DNA of 64,000 nucleotides from Coenobita brevimanus (Eukaryota; Arthropoda; Malacostraca; Decapoda; Coenobitidae). The stretch covers positions 10,639,850 to 10,703,849 of the forward strand of contig CM064658.1 of NCBI GenBank assembly GCA_032717465.1, read 5' to 3'. Shown piece by piece: positions 54,350-64,000 of this stretch. Below the pieces are notes generated by a model, which ran no database searches, was not told the origin of the DNA, and saw nothing but the letters and a program-made list of their open reading frames with translations. Both the position numbers and the translations under genes were made by a program. The stretch's first letter is position 1. Every line of letters starts with the position of its first letter.

Positions 54350-57300
54350 TATATGTATGTATGTCAACTTTTCAATTGACACAAGTGAACTACCAGATGT
54401 AACGCCAGATCAAGTAAACATTTTTCTTAAAAGTATAAAAAGAGGGAAGGCCCCCGGAGAAAATGAGATAGTAGCAGATGCAATGTCTGATGCAGGAGCA
54501 GAAGTACAAAACAGGCATGCCCACATATTTGCTTTTTTTATGCAAAAAAGAAGGAACCAAAGGCCAGGAGCCTGCAAACTGCTCCTTCCAAGAATAAAAC
54601 AAAAACAATACAAAACAGAGCCAAATTGAAGATCCGTTCATATCGAGATGCTTGGACACACAGCATTTGAAAGACTGGAGATCATAGGAAGTAGGAAATA
54701 CAGACAGAGGAAGAGTTCAAGAGTTCACCTGTTGCATAAATGAAGGACTGAGAGTAACGGTTAACTCTTACATTAGAGAGTTGCACAGAAAGGGAATGAA
54801 AGGTTGTTGCTAGGCACCCATCGTAGAGCTGGAGGGATGCAAGCAGACAGTTCAGAGGAGCAGTGATCATTGCCGTAGCAATAGAAAAGAGATAAAAATG
54901 CAACAGTGCGGCAAAAAGACAGAGGTTGAAGGAAGCCAGAAGAGGAGGAGAGTTAATGAGACGAAAAGCCTTTGACTCCACCCTATTGAGAACAGCTGTA
55001 TATGGGGAGCCTCCCCACACATGAGAGATGTGCTCTACACGGGGGCGAATAAAACCAGTGTATAAAGTCAACAACTGTGCAGGGGTAAAGAAGGTACAGA
55101 GTCGGCTTAGCACACCTAAACTCTTGGAAGCAGATTTTACAAGATATGTTATATGATCTTTCCAAGATAAGTCCCGAGTGAATGAAACAACAGGCATGTT
55201 CAAGGATGATCCAGGATTGAGCTGGATATTATTAAACATTAGTGGGTACACCTGTGGAAGATTATGTCGGGTTCATACAGGTAAGAACTGAGTCTTTGAT
55301 GCATTAAAAACAAGATTATTATTACCCCTGTCAGGGATACCAGCCAAGTTAGACATTAGGTGTGCCATAGCCTCATCCATTGCTTGTTGAGGTAACTGCT
55401 GAGATGGACATTAAGGGAACCGAATGGATAGGTGAAGGGTGGAATCATCAGTGTACGAGTGGATAAGGTTAAATGTACAGCTTAGAAGGTCATTCATGAA
55501 TAAAAGGAAGAAAATTGGTGATAGGACAGAGCCCTGAAGAACACCACTGTTGATAGATCTAGGAGAAGAACGATGACCATCTACAACAGCGGCTATAGAA
55601 CGACCAGAAAGAAATCTGTAGATGAAGTCACAGATAGGAGGATAGAAACCGTAAGAGGGCAGTTTGGAAATTAAAGATTTATGCCATTTGAGATGTCAAG
55701 TGCAATGGCAAAGCTTTCGCCAAAGTCCCGAAAGGAGGATGACCAGGAGTCTGAAAGGGAGGTGAAACGATCGCCGGTGGAGCGTCCCTGATGGAACCGA
55801 TACTGATGATCAGAAAGAAGGTTGTGATAGGAAAGATACTTTAAAATTTTTCTGTTAATAATTGACTCGAAAACTTTTGAGACACAGGATGTTAAAGCAA
55901 TTGGACGATAGTTAGAGGGTTGGGAATGGTCACCTTTCTTTGGGACTGACTAAATGAGAGCAAACTTCCAGCAAGAAGGAAAAGTACAGATTGACAGACA
56001 AAGGCACAAGAGTTTACCTAGGCAGGGCGTTTGCACAGAAGTACAGTTCTTGAGAACAACAGGAGGGACTCCATCAGGCCCATATGCCTTATTAGTACTG
56101 AGGCCAGTGATGGCAGAAAATACATCAGCTGAAGAAATTTTAACGTCAGCCATGAGGAAGTCAGAGGGAGGAAGTGATGGAGGAACAGCACCGGAATCGT
56201 CTAAGGTGGAATTGGAGGAGAAAGTCTGTGCAAAGAGATCTGCTTTACCAGTAGAAGAAATAGCTACAGAACCATCAGAGTAGAAAAGAGGAGGGAAGGA
56301 TGATGAGGTAAAGTTGTTAGAAAAGTTTTTGGCAAGGTGCCAGAAGGAGCAGGAAGGATTCGAGTTGGAAAGTTGAGAGCATTTAGTACAGATAAAATTA
56401 TTTTAAGCAGAACAAAGAACATGATTCCGAGCAGAAACATAAAAAGATGTGATTCAGGGGTGGGATGGCTCTGGTACGTCTTTTTGGCCCTCTGCTTGTG
56501 GACAGCATTAGAACAACTGTGATTAAACGAAGGCCTTCTTGCATTAGTCACAGGATATGAGCAGGGACTGTATGCTTCCATGCCCGAGAGAATAACTTCC
56601 TTCATGTGCAAGGCTCACTCTGATGGCTCCCGGCCATGGAAGCAATAATCATTCCAAGGAAAATCAAAGAAATACTGCCTGAGGACTTCCCAATTCGCAG
56701 CTCCAAAGGGCCACAATCGATGTTTCTTTGGAGGGTCCACAGGTTGTAGCAGAGTGATCGGACAGGTTAAGGTAACAAGGTTGTGATCGGAGGAGCCCAA
56801 CAGAGAGGAAAGATTAATAGTGTAATCGGAAGGATTAGTTGTAAGGAAGAGGTCAGGTATGTTGGAGCTCCCTCCAAGGCGGTCAGGGATGGGGTCAGGG
56901 TGCTGTACAAGCTGCTCTAGGTCATTAAGGATAGAAAAGATGTAGGCTTGTTCACTAGGTGGGTCAGTGAAACAAGAGGAGAGCCAAAGGTGGTGGTGAA
57001 CATTGAAATCTCCTAGAATGGAGACGGTGCTCAACGGAGCAAAAGTTAGAGGAAAGGCCGCGAATGTTGCAAAAATGAAGAGATGAGTCAGACAGTAATT
57101 CCAGGCAGCTCGTTGTGTCGTCACCGCGAGAGGGGCGGATGGTGGGGGCATTAATGGTCCCTCCACACACCCTGATGATTCCGAGGCTTGGTTATTAGTC
57201 GCCATTTTCCTTTACTAGTTTTGAAAAGGAAGTGTAGTGTGTACTGTGCATGTAGTTTGGTGCTGACAGTTAGAGATACTTATATTGGAGAGCATGCTGG

Positions 57301-58604
57301 CATATCCTCTGTGTTCCTGAAACACTGAAAAAAGTTCAACAAAGGGGGATGGTCATTAATTAGTCCCGAAAGCTGATGGAACAGGAGCTCCAGCTTTCCC
57401 TGTCATTAGTTTTCTATCCACCTAAGTGTATAATGAAGAAATTTCCCAAAACATGCTGGAATTCAATATATATTTTCCTTTACAAGGAAGATGCCTCAAA
57501 AGATCTTAGTAACTATCGACTCATTTGCTTATTTTCAGCGATTAACAAACCATTGACTAAAGTCCTTACGAACATAATAACAACAGATCAAAAAATAATA
57601 ATAATAATAATGTGAGCAGGAAAGATTCCAAAGTGGGCAGTCGAATACTGATCATCTACACAATGTGAATCACCTAATTGAAAAAAAACACAAATAATAA
57701 TAAACCGCTGTGCTTTGGTTTTGTTGATTATGAAAAGGCTTTCGACTCAGTGAAGCACATAGCAAGTATAAGCTGATTGCGGGAAAGCTGTAAAACTACT
57801 TGAAAACGTATTTAATGAAGGAACTGCTACAGTTAAACTGCATAAAGACTCGAAATAGATTTAAGCTGAGAAGAGAGTGAGTCAGGCAGATACAGTTTCA
57901 CCAAAGGTTCTTACAGCATGCCTAGAAAGTATTTTCAGATTGCTAGACTGGGAGAAAAAAGGAGCAAACATACATGGAGAAAAGTTAAACAATTTAAGGT
58001 TTGCAGATGACGTTGTTCTAATCTCAGAGACAGCAGAGACATCGCAAAAAATACTGAATCAACTAAACAGAGAAAGTCTTAAAGAAAAATGCTAAAGATG
58101 AACCGGAGTAAAACTAACGTTTAATTCAAATAAACAAAAGAGCGTCATCAGAATAATCGAAAAAATTTTGTAAGTCGTGGAGTACAATTACTTGGGGAAA
58201 ATACAAAAGCTAACGACGAACAATGACCGCGAAATTAAGAGATGCATTACATTTAGAATCAAAGATTTCGATAAATATAGACATTATGAAAAGTAGCTTG
58301 CCGTTATGTATGAAATGAGAAGAATTTAACGAATGTATAACCCCAGCTATGACATTCGGTTGTAAGATCTACAAACTGAAAAGAAAAATGGATGGAAATT
58401 CAATTAACCGGCTCTCAAAGAGCAATGGAAAGGTCAAAATTGGGGATATCATTAAAAGACAAAAAAAGATCAACTTGGATGAGAAAGCAAAGTAAAGTCA
58501 AAGACATTATTGAAGTTTAAAATAAGAGAAATGGAGGTGGACTAGCCATGTAGCAAGAATAATGGAGCAGGAGGCTGACTGACTGGTCTCCAAGAGATTG
58601 TCAG

Positions 58605-58636
<32 letters not shown>

Positions 58637-58745
58637 CGGACAGGAGATGGAGAGATGAGGCAGAGAAATCTACAGGCATAACGTGAGAGATATTGGCTCA
58701 GTCAAGGAATTCGTGGAAAAAGGTTGGCCTTTGTTCACCAGTGGA
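54350..58745 (+). pseudogene. RTE-type LINE (family B), plus strand, split by another LINE
   Basis: The left part (54350-54532) has the pre-RT region DTSELPDVTPDQVNIFLKSI and KRGKAPGENEIVADAM. It breaks at the poly-T of the minus-strand LINE and resumes near 57425 (FPKTCWNSIYIFLYK, KDLSNYRLICLFSAINK). RT remnants follow: VDYEKAFDSVKH near 57740 and RFADDVVLISETA near 58000 (catalytic FADD kept). The C-terminus RKWRWTSHVARI near 58540 precedes an A run (58607-58634) and a short 3' end. Many stops. Confidence 0.75.
54533..57420 (-). pseudogene. Second copy of the CR1/Jockey-group LINE, minus strand, damaged
   Basis: Closely related to 33840-36395, sharing for example ATGGCAAAGCTTT and GAATGGTCACC. 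It has more 5' sequence: a leader from about 57420, an N-terminal endonuclease piece (CNIRGLSSNFCSVEH, 57090 region) and then a jump to [11 protein letters not shown], so the middle of the endonuclease is deleted. RT is in several frames; GSSDHNLVTL is at about 56810 and the KIL...C-terminal frame at 54682-55251. A small deletion removes part of the KAFDRVW box near 55686. The poly-A end is at 54533-54541. Confidence 0.85.

Positions 58746-58746
<1 letters not shown>

Positions 58747-58837
<91 letters not shown>
58747..58837. repeat. (TA)n microsatellite
   Basis: About 90 bp of TA. It joins the 3' end of one LINE and the truncated start of the next. Confidence 0.95.
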
Positions 58838-58838
<1 letters not shown>

Positions 58839-58844
58839 TGTATA

Positions 58845-59800
58845 TCTTCACAGTGTTTTAAATATTTAGGGTCACATGTTGCTGTGGATGGAAGAATAGA
58901 TGCAGAAGTGAAGTTTAGAATGAATGAAGTAGGAAAGGTGCTGGGAAAAATGAAAAAAGTGTTCGTTCGCTTAGAATAGATATAAAGGGATGGCTGCATG
59001 AGGGTGTTGTGGTACCGACTGCGTTATAGGGGGCTGAAACATGGAATATGGGTGTAGCAGTGTAGGGGGCTGAAACATGGAATATGGGTGCAGCAGAAAG
59101 GAAAAGTTTGATTGTAATGGAGATGAGGTGTCTGAGGAGTAGGCTATGTGTGGAGTGACGCATATGGATCGAGTGCGAAATGATGAAGTGCAAAGGAGAA
59201 CTGGAGTTGTTCGGGAGATGGCTTGTAGAGTTGAGCAGAGGGTGTTGCGATGGTTTGGGCATATGGAGAGAATGGATAATGAGCGATTGGTGAAAAAGAT
59301 AGCTAGATCTGATGTGAAAGGTGTAAGGCTGAGAGGGAGACCACGAATAGGATGGATGGACAGTGTGAAGAGAGCGCTGGATGCGAGAGGGATATCTGTT
59401 GAGCAAGGAAGAGTGGCTGTGCGTGACAGGAATAAATGGAGAGAAATTGTGAATGAATAAATGATGACGCAGCCCTGAGGGGATATTCTCCCGCATTTGG
59501 TCTGATCAACTAGTCAGGTCAGGTGAGGGTAAAGGGATGGGTCTATTATGATGTGGCAGGGGTAAACCAGCTCTGCTGTCGGGCCCTGCTGAGGATGTCA
59601 CTGATTGCACTGAGCAGTTGGCCCTTGTGCGGTGTGGTGGGGTGAGGATCTGTTCATTCTCCCCTTTGGGGCTAAGATGCTAATGAATGTTTGAATGGAT
59701 GAGTAAATGTGGAGTGTGTCGTCCTGTCTCGGCTACCTCCCTTTCCTTGGGGGAAGCAGCCTAGGTATATAGATATAGATAGATATCTTCATCAGCAGCA
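58845..59800 (+). pseudogene. LINE family C, 3' part of RT and tail
   Basis: Starts at [20 protein letters not shown] (after RT) and has a duplicated 35-bp phrase GGGGGCTGAAACATGGAATATGGGTG (59031 and 59067). It then has an intact 104-codon C-terminus (59146-59460: RVLRWFGHMERMDNERLVKK, LRGRPRIGWMDSVKRALDA). The 3' UTR ends CTTGGGGGAAGCAGCC before a (GATA)n-like tail at 59763-59788. The endonuclease fragment at 5630-6497 is probably the same family. Confidence 0.8.
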
Positions 59801-59819
59801 GCAGCTATTACAAGTCCTC

Positions 59820-61943
59820 TGCTGAACTAAGGCCTCCACCAACCTTCTCCACGAATTCCTTGAATGAGTCAATCTTTGTCACGTTTTCCCTGCAAAGTTC
59901 TTCATGTCATCTCTCTACCTCCTGTCTGGCCTTTTTTTGCTACGTTTACAATCTCTTGGTGTCCAGTCAGTCAGTCTGTTGCTCCATCGGTTATCCCTTA
60001 TTTTTGCTACATGGCCTGCCCACCTCCATTTCTATTCTTTTATAACTTCTATACCTTTGACTTTAGTCTGCTTTCTCAGCCAAGTTGATCTTATCCTGTC
60101 TCTTAAAGATATTCCCAACATTGACCTTTCCATTGCTCTCTGAGAATGGATTAATTTATTTTCCATCGATATGGTCAGTTTTCAGGTTTAACAACCATAG
60201 TTCAAAGCTGAAATTATACACTGTTTATTTACTTTTCGTTTCATACAAACTGGCAAGCTACTTTTCATAATGTCTCTATTTATACCGAAAGCTTTCTATC
60301 CAATTGTAATGCGTCTTTTTATTTTGCTATCATGATCTTTCTTTATTTTTAGTATTTGCCCCAATTAATTGTACTCCTTGACCTTTTCAAGACTTTCTTC
60401 GCTTATTCTGATGACGCTCTATGGTGTTTATGGATTAAACATTACTTCAGTTCATTAAACATTACTCTGGTTCATCTTTAGCCCTACTTTGAGACATTCT
60501 CTGTTCAGTCATTTAACATATCTTGCAATATCTCTGCTGTGTCTGAGATTAGGACAATGTCATCTGCACATCGTAAATGGTTTAGCTATTCTTCATATAT
60601 GTTCACTTCTTTGTTTTCGCAGTCTAGTTCTCTGAAAATACTTTTTAGGCATGTTGTAAATAATTTTGGTGACTGTATCTCCCTGACGCACGCCTTTCTC
60701 AGTCTTAATTTTTTCCGAGTCCTTATGTAATTCAACGGTAGTATTTCCCTCTTTATATATGTTTTCAAACAGTTTTACAGTGCTCTCATTCGGTGAATTT
60801 ATAATTGCTATGTCCTAGACTGAGTCGAAAGCATTTTCGTAATCAACCAAACCTAAGCACAGTGGTTTATTATATTCTGTAGCTTTCTCAATTAGCTAAA
60901 TCATTGTGTGTAGATGATCAATAGTCGAATACCCGCTTCGGAATTCTGCCTGTTCACGAGGTTTGTTTTCCTATAAATATGTTGTTATTCTTTTCGTAAT
61001 CACTTTAGTGAAGAGTTTGTAAATGACTGATAATAAGCTAATGGGTAGATAGTTAAAAAGATCTTTTGAGTCACTTTTTTGCATTACACCATGTTTTGGG
61101 ATTTTTTTTTTTAATTCATTGAGTAAATAAGTCAGCAAGACTGTTTTGTACTTCCGCTCCTGCATCCAACAGTAAATTTGCTACCATTCCATCCTTTCCC
61201 GGAGCCTTCCCTCTCTTTCTGTTTTTAAGAGAAATATTTACCTCCTCTGGTGTTACCTCAGGTATTTCACTTGCGTCAATTTAAAAGTTAGCAATTGGTA
61301 CTGCTGTCCTTGATACATGCAGTTCTTTGTAAAATTCTTCAACTCTTTTCACCATCTTATCTCTGCATTTAATGACTTCACCGTTTTTGTCTTTCAGTGA
61401 TGTAATTTGTTGTTTCCTAGTGCCATTTTACTTCGGACCTGTTTCAGACTTTTCCCTTTTTTGATGGTTTCTTTGGTCTGATCCATGTATTTATTTCTTT
61501 TTTCTGTCTTCGTTTCCTGTTGATAAACTTATTTAATTCTGCTCGTTTTATTTCATCTTTCTCTGTTTTTGTTTTCATTTCCTTTCTTTTTTTCATAAAC
61601 TCGAGTGTCTTTTCTGAATACCTCTTGGCTTTGGTTGTATTAGGTATTCCTACTACCTCCGCTGATTCAGCTCATCAATGTCACATTCAGAATTACTTAG
61701 AGCCTGAAATCTCTTCCTTATTTCCAACTGAAAACTCGCTTTGTTTTCGTTTACTTTTATTGGGCATATCTTTCTATCTTTAATCATCTTTCTTTCACAT
61801 CTCACTTCCTATATTTACTTTGTTGATAACTGTACCATTTGTGATCGTGTTATTCTTATCTGCTACAATGATATCGATTTCATTCTTTATTTCTCCATTT
61901 GGGCTTCTCCAGGTCCACTTTCTCTCTGTTCTTTTGTGAATGT

Positions 61944-61945
<2 letters not shown>
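59820..61945 (-). pseudogene. RTE-type LINE (family B), minus strand, 5'-truncated
   Basis: On the minus strand it starts within the end of the endonuclease (KWTWRSPNGEIKNEIDIIVAD, 61900 region). It continues through a Lys-rich linker and pre-RT (MVKRVEEFYKELH-like near 61350), then DLFNYLPISLLSVIYKLFTKVITKRIT (61070-60975), and reaches the C-terminal region near 60000 and VEKVGGGLSSAEDL at about 59835. Frames are broken throughout. The 5' end meets a (GA)n(TA)n array. Confidence 0.75.

Positions 61946-61950
<5 letters not shown>

Positions 61951-62040
<90 letters not shown>
61951..62040. repeat. (TC)n(TA)n microsatellite
   Basis: About 47 bp of TC, then 43 bp of TA, bridging two LINE-derived pieces. 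Confidence 0.95.
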
Positions 62041-62042
<2 letters not shown>

Positions 62043-62172
62043 CCCGACGCCCTAATCCAGCAAAGGGTGGCCGCAGACAAAACGTCTCCAAGTCTCTCTG
62101 TCACCCACCATGTCCCCACCCTCAGAATGTCCTTTGTCCGTTCCTTAGTCGTCAACGTATGATCCGTTCTGG

Positions 62173-62182
<10 letters not shown>
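62041..62182 (-). mobile_element. Miniature deletion derivative of the RTE-like LINE, minus strand
   Basis: On the minus strand, sequence matching the LINE leader (CATACGTTGACGACTAAGGA, as at 30791) is followed after about 30 bp by sequence matching its 3' UTR (GGTGACAGAG, TTTTGTCTGCGGCCACCC, as at 33750-33795), ending in a TATA-type tail. About 2.9 kb of coding sequence is missing. Size about 140 bp. Confidence 0.7.
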
Positions 62183-62232
<50 letters not shown>

Positions 62233-62253
62233 GATATAGATAGATAGATAGAT

Positions 62254-62292
<39 letters not shown>

Positions 62293-62305
62293 TAGATATA
62301 GATAT

Positions 62306-62357
<52 letters not shown>
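62174..62357. repeat. (TA)n(GATA)n(TA)n array
   Basis: Mixed TA and GATA units, with the GATA core at 62229-62310. Confidence 0.95.
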
Positions 62358-62362
<5 letters not shown>

Positions 62363-62364
62363 CT

Positions 62365-63640
62365 TCTGCCATTTTCATTTTCATTACTCTTCCTGTTACA
62401 AAAATGTCAAGATTTGGAACTTCTTTGGAGCCCTTTGGCAACAATGTCTTGACTCTCTTTGAAGAGTCATAGTCATAGTTTCATCACAACTCAATTGCAA
62501 GAAGGATTTACAGATTCTAATTGGTACACTCTCCTCTATCAACCAAATGAATGAGGCTTAGAATCATATTTGTGGATAATACTATAATTATCTGCCACAG
62601 CAGCTGCCTCAGTCAAGTTGTCCACCTCTTTCTCAGCTAGTTGAGTAACAACATACTTTGCAATATTCCTAACGAAATTCTCCAAGATAGGTTTTCTCCA
62701 CTTTAGTAGTATCCATATTAATTTTACTAGAAAGGAACCACTGATCATATAAATCTGGCAGTACCCTGGCATTTCCACATGAGTCTTATCTTTTTGTTTG
62801 TACGAGATTCTAAACTTAAGCCTGTAAGCCGCTGGTACGAGTTCATAAGCCTTAAGATTTGCTCTTTTCACTTCCTCATAATCAGGACACTGGTCGACTG
62901 ATAAAGAAATATAGCCCCCTTGTGCCGTGCTCTTGAGTATACTCTGCCGTAGTACTGGCCAAGAATCTCTTGGCCACGAAAGACGACTTGCCACCATCTC
63001 AAACATTTGGAAGTATTTGGTGGCATATTAATCACTAAAGGGAGGGACTAACTTTATACTCCTACCAATGTTACGCCCCCTTTATGAAATTACCCATTTC
63101 ATGAAATGGGCAATAAATCTGCCCAATTTGTGAACCAAGCATTCAGACTCCATTTCATGGACCTAACCAAACCTAACGTAACACACTAAAATATATGAAA
63201 GAAAACTTATGGAAACTTCTTGCACATATTCTAGTAAGGAATCTGTGTAATGTTAGGTTAGGTTTGGTTAGGTCCATGAAATGGAGAGTCAGAATGCTCA
63301 GTTCACAAATTGGGCAAATTTATTGCCCAGTTCATGAACTTGGCAATTTCATAAACGGGACGCAACACCAACATCAAAAGATCCTATAGCAGAGGCATCA
63401 CGAGGGCTGGGTGAAACGCCAAGTTGCCTTAGTCTATACCCATGGTCTAGTTCAAATTGTTTCTCTTATACTTAAAGTTTTCTCATTAGCAACTGAATTT
63501 TGGCTAAATCAAGTTGTGCATTGACACTAGCATTCGAGGTAATAACATCTGCATTGTGAGCAGTATCACTGTGGATACGTGGCTCTCATTCCAAAAGTTC
63601 GTGATTCTGATCAAAATCAGCACAGTGAACAGATGGTTTT
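62365..63640 (-). pseudogene. Gag fragment of a Gmr1-like LTR element, minus strand
   Basis: On the minus strand the N-terminal helical part (AQLDLAKIQLLMRK, HGYRLRQLG, about 63540-63420), KLVPPFSD (63035) and an open stretch from 63006 (FQMFEMVASRLSWP, LKAYELVPAAYRLKFRISYKQ) align with the gag at 19858-20500. Divergence and extra stops show it is an older relative. It has no knuckle, LTR or pol. A MITE at 63069-63366 sits inside it. Confidence 0.75.
63069..63366. mobile_element. Foldback MITE with long inverted repeats
   Basis: Arms of about 110 bp start GTTACGCCCCCTTTATGAAATT and, on the other strand, GTTGCGTCCCGTTTATGAAATT, and match at roughly 85-90 percent through TTCATGGACCTAACCAAACC. 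ACCAA lies directly outside both ends (63064-63068 and 63367-63371), a plausible 5-bp duplication if one T is counted with the left end. No coding capacity. Confidence 0.85.
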
Positions 63641-63721
63641 TATTCCTTGAGCTCAAGACCAGATAATGTTGGATCAGTTTTAAACCTCTTTACGCACTCT
63701 GAACATTGCCTCTTGAACCTC

Positions 63722-63872
63722 ATCTATTGCCAGACGCTACAATCCCGTAAGGGATGGCCACAAATAAATCACCTCCAAGTCACCCTATCACCCGCCATTT
63801 CACTGTCCTGCTCCCAGCTTCCACTTTCCTCTCTCATATACTTCTCTACTTCATTCCTTCATCTGATCGGTC
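63722..63872 (-). pseudogene. 3' end of an RTE-like LINE, minus strand
   Basis: The reverse complement matches the end of the family (GAAATGGCGGGTGATAGGGTGACTTGGAGG and TTGTGGCCATCCCTTACGGG), closest to the copy at 48500-48650. About 150 bp long; 5'-truncated. Confidence 0.8.
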
Positions 63873-63885
63873 TTATTCCCCTGAG

Positions 63886-63952
63886 AGAACACCCTGGATG
63901 TTTACCATGTCAAAGGGAAAGAAATTATTTTTCCAGACAGTTTGTCTAGGAC
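63886..63952 (+). pseudogene. Tiny RNase H-end fragment of a Gypsy-type pol
   Basis: One frame reads LDVYHVKGKEIIFPDSLSR, the closing motif of Gypsy-type RNase H (compare IQHVKGKENVIADCLSR at about 24150). It is too short for more. Confidence 0.5.
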
Positions 63953-64000
63953 ATAACTTTATATGCACAGAAATTTCCTCGTCAAATGTCTTTCTTCAGG

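Overview
This window reads as an arthropod nuclear genome, most likely a decapod crustacean (inference). Very long (TA)n, (GA)n, (CA)n, (CAGA)n and (GATA)n microsatellites separate densely nested retrotransposons. There is no operon structure and no rRNA or intact tRNA gene. The only convincing host coding piece is a short minus-strand exon at 3572-3711. It encodes a leucine-rich-repeat C-terminal cap behind a good splice acceptor, in the style of crustacean secreted LRR proteins. A second gene-like locus, 37954-42635, is a decayed copy of an uncharacterised protein family with a PIN/FEN-like nuclease signature.

Layout. 1-3571: no gene seen. 3572-6770: LRR exon, a 5'-truncated LINE on the minus strand, and an endonuclease fragment of a second LINE. 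6770-12860: a nearly full-length I/Jockey-type LINE on the minus strand, with ORF1 (three zinc knuckles) and ORF2 (EN-RT-RNase H). 13759-18681: a Ty3/Gypsy-type element with both LTRs but almost all of pol deleted, and a SINE in its 3' LTR. 18748-25087: a young Ty3/Gypsy-related element with equal 823-bp LTRs and the unusual order integrase-RT-RNase H (Gmr1-like). 25171-29043: a 33-bp tandem array, a ~435-bp inverted-repeat pair around a hAT MITE with a perfect 8-bp target duplication, and a foldback element carrying hammerhead-like cores in both arms.

29142-36876: a LINE 3' fragment, then a hAT-like element with perfect 8-bp duplications that has swollen to 7 kb because it holds an RTE-like LINE (+) and a second LINE (-) with an intact RT frame. 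37610-42635: a dispersed repeat followed by the PIN-like pseudogene. 42796-48672: one RTE-like LINE fragment split by an LTR element (4-bp duplication CTGA). That LTR element keeps part of gag and an env-like transmembrane tail, has lost pol, and its gag is interrupted by a piggyBac-like element at TTAA. 48673-54160: mostly noncoding, with several tRNA-derived SINEs and a minus-strand RTE-type fragment. 54187-61945: more RTE-type fragments on both strands, one of them split by another copy of the 33.8-36.4 kb LINE. 61951-64000: microsatellites, a tiny 5'-to-3' deletion derivative of the RTE-like LINE, a minus-strand gag fragment related to the Gmr1-like element with a foldback MITE inside it, and small terminal fragments.

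The elements form a readable insertion stratigraphy: SINE in LTR, MITE in gag, piggyBac in gag in LTR element in LINE, and LINEs in hAT. Nothing here works together as a host pathway. Clade names rest on motif recognition without database searches.
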